DNA from: a bacterium
Lineage (GTDB): Bacteria; Myxococcota_A; UBA9160; SZUA-336
Length of the DNA: 64,000 nt
Direction: 5' to 3'
NCBI GenBank assembly: GCA_024226335.1
Contig: JAAELY010000270.1
Location: 1-64,000 of the forward strand
Shown here one piece after another: positions 1 through 7,656 of this stretch (position 1 is the first letter of the stretch; the number at the start of each line of letters is the position of its first letter). Under the pieces are notes generated by a model. That model was not told the DNA's origin, made no database searches, and saw only the letters and a program-made list of their open reading frames with translations. The translations under genes and the position numbers were made by a program.

Positions 1-2
1 GT

Positions 3-161
3 GCGCCACCAGCTGATGCCCCCGCAGCAGAGGTGCGCCTTGTGATCGATCCCAGAACGACGATCCGTCTCTCGAAGCCCGAAACGGGCAACGAGCGCCG
101 TCCCATACTACGAGCCATCACCTACCAGCGCACAGCAGCCGCATGTGCAGAGCTTCCCTAG
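3..161 (+). CDS. possible 3' end of a gene cut by the window edge
   Basis: The frame is open from the window edge to a TAG at 159-161, giving about 52 residues with no recognisable domain. The residue mix (VRLVIDPRTTIRLSKPETG) looks protein-like. It would run convergently into the propeller gene on the other strand and overlap it by 4 bases, as other convergent pairs in this window do. With no start or family match, this may be a chance open frame. Confidence 0.3.
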   Translation, partial: APPADAPAAEVRLVIDPRTTIRLSKPETGNERRPILRAITYQRTAAACAELP

Positions 162-1099
162 CTGTAGTTCCCAAAAGCGTTGTTCATTCTGGGGGCTCTG
201 GGACGCGATACGCCCGCGAACCCGAGCGCCGCGGCGAGCAACGCGAGCGCCCAGGACTTCAGAGCCGGGATGGGCTCGGCGACGCACGTGATCGGATAGT
301 CCTCGTAACGCCAGACTTCTGCGGAGTCCTCGGAGATGAAGAGCGTCGCGTCCCCTGTAGGACAGCCGGGCAGCAGTGCGATGCCCTCCTGATCGTTTCC
401 CGCCAGGTCATACTCTCGCAGGAATGTTCCGTCGCTCTGCATCTCCACGATCACGTCAGATGAGTCGTAGGTCGCGTAGAGAATCTCGGTATCGGCATCG
501 AAATGCAGGCCTGAGATGTCCGTGCGCGAAAAGGGGGCGGGGAGGGTTTCGATGTGATTGACGGCACCGAGAGGCAGTAACTGGAACACGTAGATGTTCC
601 CGTCGGCCTGAAGCCCCGCATAGAACAACCCGTCGGCGTAGGTCAGCGCCTCGAGTCCCTGGTTGTTGGAGCCGGTGAGCCACGCAGTCAGGTCCCAGGA
701 ATTGCCTGTGAGTGTTCCCGTCCTCAGGTTGAACTCGAGCACGGCGTCCGGGTGTTCGCGAGCGAGGTAGACCAGATCGCTATCAGGATCCGCGATGGTG
801 ATGCCCTCGAGATCCCCACCCGGAGACCACGTGATGACATTCGTTCCGTCCGCGTCCATCTCGCTTACCTGGCCGCCGTCTCCAACGACTAACAACACAC
901 CCAGTCCTGTGTGCCAGACGGCACCGCTGGGTTCATAGCCCGACGGCAGGCCTCCGACTCCTCCGACGTCGCCGATCTCCACCCCCGAATCCCCCGGCCA
1001 GGGGTCCGCCTCTGCGCGGCCTGCTGCGAGAAAAGCGGTCAGTGACCACGCGACGAGTGCGACGAGTGCTTTGTGCCAGGAAGTTCCTTTCAAAGGCAT
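158..1099 (-). CDS. SdiA-regulated-like beta-propeller protein with IPTL-CTERM-like sorting tail
   Basis: About 313 residues. A signal peptide (ALVALVAWSLTAFLAAG, cleavage near AEA) is followed by a propeller-like repeat region with motifs such as LEGITI, QGLEALTY, DISGLHF and DQEGIALLP, resembling the SdiA-regulated family. The C-terminus has a sorting-tail layout: an IP-x-L-x-x-W motif, a hydrophobic stretch and an arginine cluster (IPALKSWALALL then SRPRAPR), close to IPTL-CTERM. The start at 1099 is chosen because the signal peptide begins there and a longer frame would run into the upstream methyltransferase. A further dozen residues follow the basic cluster, which is unusual. Export and surface anchoring are inferred; the ligand is unknown. 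Confidence 0.75.
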   Translation of the reverse strand: MPLKGTSWHKALVALVAWSLTAFLAAGRAEADPWPGDSGVEIGDVGGVGGLPSGYEPSGAVWHTGLGVLLVVGDGGQVSEMDADGTNVITWSPGGDLEGITIADPDSDLVYLAREHPDAVLEFNLRTGTLTGNSWDLTAWLTGSNNQGLEALTYADGLFYAGLQADGNIYVFQLLPLGAVNHIETLPAPFSRTDISGLHFDADTEILYATYDSSDVIVEMQSDGTFLREYDLAGNDQEGIALLPGCPTGDATLFISEDSAEVWRYEDYPITCVAEPIPALKSWALALLAAALGFAGVSRPRAPRMNNAFGNYS

Positions 1100-1121
1100 G
1101 CTGTACTCGACCACAGCGCTC

Positions 1122-2180
1122 TCACCGCCGCAGTTCGTAGTAGAAATTGAACGGATCACTATCGAAGTCCAGAATCTTGAACTGGCTGAAACCCGCGTCG
1201 GCCCCCATGCTCTTGCAAACGCCTGGAGGAAAACCCAGCGCGCCCAGGCCGGCGCCCCCGGGTTTCGACAAGGCAGACGACATGCAGTACATCACCGAAA
1301 ACCCGTACATCATCGCCGCAACCGGGTTCTCCAGATTCTCCTCATAGGTGTCTTGAGAGCGAATATCCTTGATCAGCCACGCCCCATCGTTTTTGATGGC
1401 GCGGTGAACGGCGTTCATCGTGCCTTTGGGATCCGTCATATCGTGCATGCAATCGAACGTCGTCACGAGATCGAACTTGTTCTTATCGGACATCTCTTCA
1501 CCGTAGCCGACTTCGAAACGGACGTTAGGTAACTCTCGATAGCGTTCCTTCGCCTCTGCAATCATATTGGTCGCTGGATCGATACCGTGAAACTGCGAAT
1601 TCGGAAACGCTTTTGCGAGTTCCGTCAAAGCCGTCCCGGAGCCACATCCGACATCCAGAACCGCGCCACCTGACGAGAGCCGCTCAACCATGCCATCAAT
1701 CAGCGGAATGACGCGATCGGCCAGTTGCAGGTGGAAAGGCCGGTTGGTGCGACAAAGAAAATGCGAAGCGCCGTCGCCATGCGCGCCCCAGCTGAGGCCG
1801 AGACCGGTTCGAAATGCGTCGATCGTTTTGTCGATTACTTCGTGTGACGGGGACTTGAAAAAGAAGCCCGCAATATTGGCGGGGCTGTCGGTATTCAACA
1901 GCGCATCCGTCGCGACGTCGGATAGCTGGAAACGTTCTCCTCCAAGGTGATCGATGATGCCGGCCGCCCCCTGGCCTCGCAGCCATTCAAGGACCCACCG
2001 TTCATTCAGGCCGGTCGCTTTCGAGAGGCTGGCGGCATCCACGCCTTCTTTGCCTGACATCGCTTCATACAGACCCAGTTCATCACCGATGTGGATCATC
2101 AGTGAGACGACTTCCCCCGTCTTGTAGCCAATGACCCGTTGAGCGTATTCCCTCATGCGCTCGGCATAATCATTTCCCAT
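1122..2180 (-). CDS. class I SAM-dependent methyltransferase with N-terminal winged helix
   Basis: 352 residues. The N-terminal ~100 residues look like a winged-helix dimerisation module (DAASLSKATGLNERWVLEWL). The SAM-binding motif I VLDVGCGSGTA lies near residue 175, followed by HGIDPATNMIAEA and a catalytic-domain core. The arrangement resembles the Rv2258c-type group of fused methyltransferases. The substrate cannot be read from sequence. The start has a good ribosome site (AGGAG, 7 bases upstream). The propeller gene begins 22 bases downstream on the same strand, so co-transcription is likely although no functional link is evident. Confidence 0.85.
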   Translation of the reverse strand: MGNDYAERMREYAQRVIGYKTGEVVSLMIHIGDELGLYEAMSGKEGVDAASLSKATGLNERWVLEWLRGQGAAGIIDHLGGERFQLSDVATDALLNTDSPANIAGFFFKSPSHEVIDKTIDAFRTGLGLSWGAHGDGASHFLCRTNRPFHLQLADRVIPLIDGMVERLSSGGAVLDVGCGSGTALTELAKAFPNSQFHGIDPATNMIAEAKERYRELPNVRFEVGYGEEMSDKNKFDLVTTFDCMHDMTDPKGTMNAVHRAIKNDGAWLIKDIRSQDTYEENLENPVAAMMYGFSVMYCMSSALSKPGGAGLGALGFPPGVCKSMGADAGFSQFKILDFDSDPFNFYYELRR

Positions 2181-2646
2181 CTAGATCTCCTGGCTAAGCG
2201 GTGGCTGAGACAGATTCCGAACTCACGGACCGTCGAGAGGAGTCTACTACCTTCATCTTTCGTTCTTCAAATCTCCTGGTCTTCCCTGAAAAATGGAACC
2301 GTTCGATGCGGGCATCGACATCGGCTCGAGGCTTCGCGTGCATTCCCGCGTGCATTCCCGCGTGCACTCCCGCGTTCACTCCGTATGGACGCTGCATTCC
2401 TCACTCTCGCTCGAGGACGCTGAAGAAGCTTCCGATGGGTATATGTTAGGCGTCGCCAAGCGACCGGGCTTGACCGGCAATCCCAAACCGGGTCTGACAG
2501 AAGCAACGCTGCATCGACTCCTCAGCGAGAAATGCTGGAGGTGGCGAGGATCGAATCATCCCACTGCCTCGCGTTTCAACTATTTGAACCGCCAGGCCTG
2601 GTCGCTTGCGTGAGCTACCGCGACAGGGACTCCGTCCCGTCTATCC
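2181..2646. other. non-coding stretch between methyltransferase and VOC genes
   Basis: No convincing gene is seen. Overlapping open frames exist on both strands, but they follow a short tandem repeat and have no ribosome sites or family resemblance. The stretch must hold the methyltransferase promoter. Around 2530-2560 the minus strand faintly resembles the 3' part of a tRNA, but no cloverleaf can be folded. Confidence 0.5.
2337..2384. repeat. 12-bp tandem repeat, four copies
   Basis: Two identical copies of CGTGCATTCCCG are followed by one copy with a single change and one more diverged copy. The array is intergenic, about 155 bases upstream of the methyltransferase start. A 12-base period keeps all frames open, which explains the spurious open frames here. 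Confidence 0.8.
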
Positions 2647-2700
2647 CGATACGAAAAACGTATCGACATTCCCGGACTTCTATGGTACAAAAATCGTATC
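2647..2700. promoter_or_regulatory. two operator-like TAC-N7-GTA boxes
   Basis: Box 1 (2647-2665) is a perfect 7-5-7 inverted repeat, CGATACGAAAAACGTATCG. Box 2 (2686-2700, TACAAAAATCGTATC) matches its core at 13 of 15 positions and keeps the TAC-N7-GTA outline. The box centres are 36 bases apart, and the pair ends about 50 bases before the VOC start. An HxlR-family regulator is encoded just downstream and could bind here, but that assignment is an inference. Confidence 0.5.
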
Positions 2701-2749
2701 ACTGGAATCGAGCGGCCTACGAAGCCCTCTACCAAGCGAAGGAGCCATC

Positions 2750-3166
2750 GTGTCGCAACCGAATGCTCGGATCCACCATACCCATCTGTTCGCCTCCGAC
2801 CTGGACGCGAGTCTCGACTTCTACCGCCAATGGTTTGGAGCGGAAGTGCTGGCAGACGAGACGGTGGCTGGAGCCCGAAACGTCATGGTGAGGATCGGAG
2901 ATGGTCGACTGAACTTCTACGACCAACTGCCGCGAGGCAACGGCAAGAACGGCATCCACCACATCGGTATCCAGACGGACGACTTGCTCGAGCTGGTGTC
3001 GCTCATGAAGGAGGGCGGAGTCCATTTTCGCACACCGATTCGAGGCGAGCCCGGTACTTGCTACATCATGGTCGAAGCTCCAGATGGAGTGCTGCTCGAG
3101 CTTCTGGAGTTTGATACCTCACGCCTGTCCGGCGGCGCCGCGGAGTGGTTCCGATGGGACAACTGA
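2750..3166 (+). CDS. VOC-family (glyoxalase/dioxygenase fold) protein
   Basis: 138 residues, the usual length for a single-chain VOC protein with two beta-alpha-beta-beta-beta modules. Metal-ligand positions are visible: His in HHTHLF near the start, His in GIHHIGIQ mid-chain and Glu in LLELLEF near the end. The reaction could be lyase, isomerase or dioxygenase and cannot be fixed by sequence. The GTG start at 2750 is chosen because AAGGAG lies 5 bases upstream and the domain begins right after it; the longer frame adds about 48 residues with no domain. Two operator-like boxes precede it. Confidence 0.85.
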   Translation: MSQPNARIHHTHLFASDLDASLDFYRQWFGAEVLADETVAGARNVMVRIGDGRLNFYDQLPRGNGKNGIHHIGIQTDDLLELVSLMKEGGVHFRTPIRGEPGTCYIMVEAPDGVLLELLEFDTSRLSGGAAEWFRWDN

Positions 3167-3298
3167 GCAGTCGCTCGGGTGATCGAGATCGGAACGAGAA
3201 CGGTCGGTTCGCTCTGCGGGATGCTCCTTGCAGACCAGGGCGCCGATGTCGTGAAGGTTCTGGCACCCGGCGGCGGCGAGCCCCTCGGCTGTGCCTGA
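3167..3298 (+). pseudogene. N-terminal remnant of a CaiB/BaiF family III CoA-transferase
   Basis: The frame directly after the VOC stop reads VIEIGTRTVGS, then GMLLADQGADVVKV and PGGGEPLG, and stops at 3296-3298. This is the typical start of family III CoA-transferases (a Rossmann-like beginning followed by LLADxGADVxKVE and PGGG). Full-length members have about 400 residues, and nothing downstream continues the family; the HxlR regulator follows instead. I read it as a decayed or deleted gene. Confidence 0.6.
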
Positions 3299-3406
3299 TA
3301 GTCAAGAAGAGGATTGCCGAGCGCATACTCTCCGAGGCGGGTGCCGCGTGAATGGCTCTGTGATCGCAGACTGCAGGGCCCGGGCGCGTCGCGCAAGGAG
3401 ATCGCG

Positions 3407-3760
3407 ATGACGGTCAGGAAGAAAAGGGCCGGGGCAAGTAGCGCCTCGCCTCCGGCGCGCATCGCGGACGGGGCCAAGAGCAACCGCCCAGTCATGCAGC
3501 TGCTCGATCTCCTTGGCCGGCGCTGGACCTTGAGGATTTTTTGGGAGCTCCGGTCTGGGCCTCGTGGGTTTCGTGAGCTCCGGGCACTCTGTGATGGTCT
3601 GTCGCCGAGTACCTTGAGCACAAGGCTCAAGGAACTCAAAAAGGCCGGCCTCGTGGAGAACAACCCGGATGGTGACCTCGCTATGACCAAGCTGGCCCGC
3701 GACGCCGAGCCGCTGATGATGGCCCTGGTGGATTGGGCCAACAAATGGGGCGGGTCATAG
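3407..3760 (+). CDS. HxlR-family winged-helix transcriptional regulator
   Basis: 117 residues, typical for HxlR/DUF24 proteins. The signature is clear: PVMQLLDLLGRRWTLRIFWEL, then GPRGFRELRALC, LSPSTLSTRLKELKKAGLV and a wing leading to LTxLARDAEP-like sequence. The ATG at 3407 has AAGGAG 6 bases upstream; a longer frame upstream lacks both a domain and a ribosome site. The only cysteine is in the RALC segment, so there is no N-terminal redox cysteine as in YodB-type members. A likely target is the VOC promoter region with its two inverted repeats (inference). Confidence 0.88.
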   Translation: MTVRKKRAGASSASPPARIADGAKSNRPVMQLLDLLGRRWTLRIFWELRSGPRGFRELRALCDGLSPSTLSTRLKELKKAGLVENNPDGDLAMTKLARDAEPLMMALVDWANKWGGS

Positions 3761-4114
3761 GGAGTGGTGGCCGGCGGTGTCCATCGTCATTACCCGAGAT
3801 CCACCTATTGAAGCACGGCGGGGTTCGCGCGAGTAGCGAGGGTGCAGCCCACCAACCCACCCAAGAGCGACCACGTGCGATGAGGTAGCGAAAACGGCGA
3901 CGAACCGGCAACATGTTTTCTTGCTCACGCAATCCGGGTGCGGATTCTCTAGCCGGGACTCTATGTCTCCGAAAAATATGTGGAAATCTCAGGAAAACCT
4001 GTGGAATTACTTGTCAAAACACCCCATAATCGCTGTGCGTAGGAGTTCCCACCCCCCCCTGGGAATGACGAGTTCGCAGTGTCGATTGTTGAGCAGGCAA
4101 GGGGGAGCGGGAAT
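3761..4114. other. non-coding stretch with inverted repeat around a C8 run
   Basis: No gene is seen. At 4046-4065 TTCCCA and TGGGAA flank eight cytosines, an inverted repeat about 50 bases ahead of the PEP-CTERM gene that could be an operator or a chance feature. The sequence around 3965-4035 is AT-richer than its neighbours and probably carries the promoter of the following gene, but I cannot place convincing -35 and -10 boxes. Confidence 0.45.
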
Positions 4115-4582
4115 ATGGAGGAGCGGGTGATGGTTCAGCCGGGAATGCGGTTATTGGTTGCAGTGTGTTTGATCGGTTGGGGGTTTCCGTCCGACGCACT
4201 TGGATTGAAATTCACACCGGGCCCAGAGGGTGGCCAGGGCTCCTACCGCGACAGCGAAAGCGGCGACGACAATCTGGTCGAATCGCTGTCCAGGAACGGC
4301 ATTCACTCCATCGATTTCGAGGTCGGGAATCCGACCTCGACGATGCAGGACCACGACTTCGCCAGATCGAAGAGGACGTCGAAGAAGGCCACCAGTTCGA
4401 AGAAGAAGTCGAAAAAGAAGTCGAAAAAGAAGTACAAGAAGGTCGGCAACCTGAAAAAGAAGTACAAGAAGTCCTGGAAGCCGAGGAAGCCCGGTGATCC
4501 GATTCCGGAGCCCTCGTCGATTGCCGTTTTTGCACTCGGGTCGCTGGTCGTGCTGTTCTTCATCGGAAGACCGCGCGAATAG
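4115..4582 (+). CDS. lysine-rich PEP-CTERM sorting-domain protein
   Basis: About 155 residues. A signal peptide (MRLLVAVCLIGWGF) is followed by a polar region and a strongly basic stretch with repeated SKKK, KYKK and KKKYKKSW segments. The end is a classic PEP-CTERM tail: IPEPSS, a hydrophobic segment AVFALGSLVVLFFI and GRPR. Such proteins are exported and processed by an exosortase. The ATG at 4115 has GGGGGAG upstream; ATG 4130 with GGAGGAG is an alternative start. The lysine block directly before the anchor is odd and could bind anionic polysaccharide (inference). A terminator follows. Confidence 0.8.
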   Translation: MEERVMVQPGMRLLVAVCLIGWGFPSDALGLKFTPGPEGGQGSYRDSESGDDNLVESLSRNGIHSIDFEVGNPTSTMQDHDFARSKRTSKKATSSKKKSKKKSKKKYKKVGNLKKKYKKSWKPRKPGDPIPEPSSIAVFALGSLVVLFFIGRPRE

Positions 4583-4612
4583 ACGCTCCGCGGTCCGGAG
4601 TCAGAGTTTCAA

Positions 4613-4648
4613 GCCCTCGCAGGCCAGCGCCTGCGGGGGCTTTTTCTT
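4613..4648 (+). terminator. intrinsic terminator after PEP-CTERM gene
   Basis: An 11-base-pair stem (4613-4623 with 4630-4640, one G-T pair) around a 6-base loop is followed at once by TTTTTCTTT. It lies 30 bases after the stop codon. Confidence 0.9.
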
Positions 4649-4722
4649 TGGTACTCGCCGGAACTTTCACATTGCATTCAAGGTTTTGAGCTTTCCGGGG
4701 TTCTTCGCAGGCTGACTTGAAC

Positions 4723-4764
4723 CGGGTAGCTATTCAACTGAACTAACGCTCTTCAAGCTACCCG
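4723..4764. repeat. 9-bp inverted repeat in convergent intergenic region
   Basis: CGGGTAGCT at 4723-4731 and AGCTACCCG at 4756-4764 form perfect arms around a 24-base loop. It sits between the two convergent genes, with no T run. Apart from this and the terminator, the 4583-4999 stretch shows nothing I can name. Confidence 0.5.
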
Positions 4765-4999
4765 TGAGTCAACTCCGCTCGTTTATGGGGCGGGTTCGCT
4801 TCAATGCACCGCTGACCGGTTCGGGACCTCGATCGCCGTCGCGATGATGGTTTGTTGCCCGATAGACGGCTCCTGAATCCAGGAGGAGATTTGCACATCG
4901 GGACGCGGTCTCCGGTTTCGGAGATGTCCCAGGAAGGGAAGGTCACCACCGCTTCGAGAAGGAACTCGAACAACCCTACGGGTCCGTATCGTTGCTACG

Positions 5000-6466
5000 C
5001 TACGGCCTGTAACGTCGGGCGACGGCGATCTTGAGTAGTTGCCCGGCCCGCAGGCGCGCGTCCGGTCGGATCGCGTTGACGATGGAAGTCTTCTCGGCGC
5101 TCCAGGTATTTCCGGTGCGCGCGGAAAAGCGAGCCAGAGTTTCTCCCGCACGCGCAGTCGCCGTTTCGAGGAGGTGTTTGTCGACGGAGTTGCGTTCGGG
5201 ACTCGTCAGTGGTCGAAAGCTCCTCGCGGCTCTTTCGAAAGCCGGACGATAGCTCTTGAACTTCGCGACCGCGGTCAGGCCCGTGATGCGGAAGACCGCA
5301 CCGTCGTGCACGATCCACGTCAGGTAGACGCCGGCTGAACTTCCTTGTGAGTTTGCCGTACCGGCTACGTGATAGGCGAGTAGGCCGGCGATTCGCCGAG
5401 CGCCGTGGTCTGCAATCTGGATCTGTTGCTCCTGCAGGAAGGCCTTCGCAGCGACGGCCGGGTCGGAACCGCGGCCCTGGGACTCGAGCGCGATCTGCGC
5501 GCCGCGATCCGAGCTGATCGCGGCGACGGCCGAACGTCCGTTCTGTACGTTCCAACCGTCGGGAAACTTCATGCGGAAATCCATTCCCACGTGCAGGAAG
5601 CTCGTGCCATCGACCACGCCCTCGGCCGGGTTCGGCCCGACCATGATCCCGCGAATGCGTCGCAGGAAATCGGCGCGATTGCGCGCAATTGGCGGCGTGG
5701 CAGCCCGGACCAGAGTTCCCGCCAGTGCAGCGGTATTCCCAACGCGCTCCGGTGTCGCCGGATGGGAGTCGAAGAAACTGGGCGCGCGATTGCCGTGCGC
5801 AAGCCGCCCGTCGGCTTCCAGCGTTCTCAAGAAGGTACTCATCTGATGGGGATCCCAGCCCGAGCGGGCCGAAAGGCGTTGACCGACCGAGTCCGCCTGG
5901 CGTTCCTGATCCCTCCCATAGGACGCGATCAGTCCCGCACCGGCAACCTGGCCGATCTGTCCGACGGTCTGGGCAGCCTCCGCGCCTCCGTAGGCGCCGG
6001 CCAGGATCGTGCCGAGTGCCGTCAGCAAGCCCGCCCCGGCTGCTCGCGTTTCTCGTTGAGCGGAGTGGCGAGCCGCCACGTGCCCGACTTCGTGCCCCAT
6101 CACATTGGCGAGTTCTTCTTCGGAGTTGCACAGCGTCAGCAGCCCGCGCGACACGTAGATGTATCCGCCCGGTAGCGCAAATGCATTGGCTTCGGGCATG
6201 TCGACCACGCGGAACTCGTAATTCGTGTCCTGTCTGGGGGAGTTCGCGGCGAGCCTCGCCCCGATTGCCCGTACGTACGCGGAGAGTTCCGGGTCGTCTA
6301 CCAGACCCATCTCCTGCTTGACCTGTTCGGCCGCCTGGGCCCCGAGGGCGGCTTCGCGCTCGGGCGACATCAATACCAGTTCGCTCTCGCCGGTGACCGG
6401 GTTGACCGTGCAGCCACCGAGCCAGGCGATGAGCGCAACGAGAACGAGTAGACGGGTTCGCTTCAT
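5000..6466 (-). CDS. M48-family metalloprotease lipoprotein with C-terminal LysM-like segment
   Basis: 488 residues. The N-terminus is a lipoprotein signal (LVLVALIAWLGGC, Cys19). The zinc site HEVGH is at residues 125-129, and a third ligand is in the later RDQERQAD segment, as in peptidase M48 (BepA/YfgC and LoiP-like). The C-terminus (RAGETLARFSARTGN then LRAGQLLKIAV) resembles a LysM or analogous wall-binding module. A periplasmic, membrane-anchored quality-control protease is the likely role. The start lies inside the stop of the upstream exonuclease gene (ATGA overlap), so translation is probably coupled. Confidence 0.9.
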   Translation of the reverse strand: MKRTRLLVLVALIAWLGGCTVNPVTGESELVLMSPEREAALGAQAAEQVKQEMGLVDDPELSAYVRAIGARLAANSPRQDTNYEFRVVDMPEANAFALPGGYIYVSRGLLTLCNSEEELANVMGHEVGHVAARHSAQRETRAAGAGLLTALGTILAGAYGGAEAAQTVGQIGQVAGAGLIASYGRDQERQADSVGQRLSARSGWDPHQMSTFLRTLEADGRLAHGNRAPSFFDSHPATPERVGNTAALAGTLVRAATPPIARNRADFLRRIRGIMVGPNPAEGVVDGTSFLHVGMDFRMKFPDGWNVQNGRSAVAAISSDRGAQIALESQGRGSDPAVAAKAFLQEQQIQIADHGARRIAGLLAYHVAGTANSQGSSAGVYLTWIVHDGAVFRITGLTAVAKFKSYRPAFERAARSFRPLTSPERNSVDKHLLETATARAGETLARFSARTGNTWSAEKTSIVNAIRPDARLRAGQLLKIAVARRYRP

Positions 6467-7332
6467 CCAGTCGGGTCTTGTCGTGCCAGGACGAGGTTCT
6501 GCAAGCGTTCCCACTCTTCCTGGTAGGCCATGAGGTGCGCTCGTTCGGGTCGCTTGCATTCTTCGTTGAGAAGGTCGCGCACCCGCTTCTGCTCGTCTTC
6601 GTATTGGTGGTCGCTGAAATGTCCCGAGAAGTGCGCCACGCGCAGCCACACCAGATACGTCGTGACCGCGTCGAATTCGTTGTACTGCACGATCTTGCGG
6701 TGATCGCCGTCGAGCCAGAGCGCCGCGACTTGATTGCCGTCGACCTCCATTTTTCCGGGGATGCCCGACTGCACGGCGAACTCGTGCAACGAAGGCACGG
6801 ATTTGCCGAAGCCGCCTAGCATGTCTTGAAGATCGATGTTCCAGTCGCTGCCCCGGGCGAAGTAGTCGATGCCTTCCCACGGCTTGTTCGGACGCTCGCA
6901 GAATCCCGGTGCGCGCAGGCCCAGCACCACGCCCCGTTGCACGAGAATCTTCAGGTCGGATCCCAGGGAGTTGTAGCCGACCAGTTGCGGTCGCTGTTCG
7001 CCGATCGCATCCATGAACGGACCGATCACTTCGGCTTCTCGGCGGCTCTTGGCATCGTCGGGATCGTGCGGCAACGATGTGAGGTTGAGGACGACTTCAC
7101 CGTCCTTGCGGACCTGCCGGGTAAGCGCCGCGATCGAGACGATGCGACAGCGGATCAGCTTGAGAAATGGCGTCGGGTCTTCTTCGCTCGCGCCCCCCTC
7201 CTGCCACATGCGTTGCATGGTTTCTCGGGCGCTGCTGGTTTCGGGAAGGTCGTACAGGATTTGACCCGCGAGCGGGTCTGGAATCCACTCGAGATCGAAA
7301 GCCCACACGCGATCTTTTACAGCCTTGAGCAA
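6463..7332 (-). CDS. predicted 3'-5' exonuclease, PolB-like (DnaQ fold)
   Basis: 289 residues. The exonuclease motifs are visible: FDLEW at residues 12-16 (Exo I, Asp and Glu), VGYNSLGSDL (Exo II) and YNEFDAVTTYLVWLR (Exo III, Tyr-x3-Asp), matching the group of predicted PolB-related 3'-5' exonucleases. There is no polymerase domain. A role in DNA repair or processing is inferred. It is the first gene of a two-gene unit with the M48 protease, which overlaps its stop by 4 bases although the functions look unrelated. Confidence 0.85.
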   Translation of the reverse strand: MLKAVKDRVWAFDLEWIPDPLAGQILYDLPETSSARETMQRMWQEGGASEEDPTPFLKLIRCRIVSIAALTRQVRKDGEVVLNLTSLPHDPDDAKSRREAEVIGPFMDAIGEQRPQLVGYNSLGSDLKILVQRGVVLGLRAPGFCERPNKPWEGIDYFARGSDWNIDLQDMLGGFGKSVPSLHEFAVQSGIPGKMEVDGNQVAALWLDGDHRKIVQYNEFDAVTTYLVWLRVAHFSGHFSDHQYEDEQKRVRDLLNEECKRPERAHLMAYQEEWERLQNLVLARQDPTG

Positions 7333-7491
7333 AGTGCCTACAACCCCCGTGCCATACTATCAGAGGTTCGGCTTGCCCGACATGAACTCCTTCAGCGGTT
7401 TCCTGTTCGTTGAACACTTTCGAGTGTAGCTTCAAAAGCGCCTTCGAAGAATGCGCATCAGACCGGCAAGTCTCCGGAATATTTATGTTTC

Positions 7492-7521
7492 TTGACCTTT
7501 TCCGGGCTGGCTGGGTAGAGT
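7492..7521 (+). promoter_or_regulatory. candidate sigma70 promoter for the PP2C-like gene
   Basis: TTGACC (7492-7497) and TAGAGT (7516-7521) are separated by 18 bases in the divergent intergenic region, leaving a leader of about 130 bases before the TTG start. The match is moderate. The rest of 7333-7656 shows no gene. Confidence 0.35.
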
Positions 7522-7656
7522 CAGGCGAAGGGAAAAGCCGATTCGCCCCAGCTGGCAGGTTGCGGAAGAACCCTGGATCGAAGCACGCCGCGTAGTGACG
7601 GGAGCAGGTTTTTCTGCAGCCGGCTAGGTGCGCAGCGGAATTGAGAGGATGAGCAG

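Noticed and set aside
2530-2610. Minus-strand sequence resembling the T-arm and 3' end of a tRNA
   Set aside because: A TTCGATC loop-like heptamer is present but the flanking 5-base stem does not pair, and no D-arm or anticodon arm can be folded.
4303-4563. Open frame antisense to the lysine-rich PEP-CTERM gene (Phe-rich)
   Set aside because: It is the mirror of the lysine codons; it has no ribosome site, and the plus-strand gene has a signal peptide, sorting tail and terminator.
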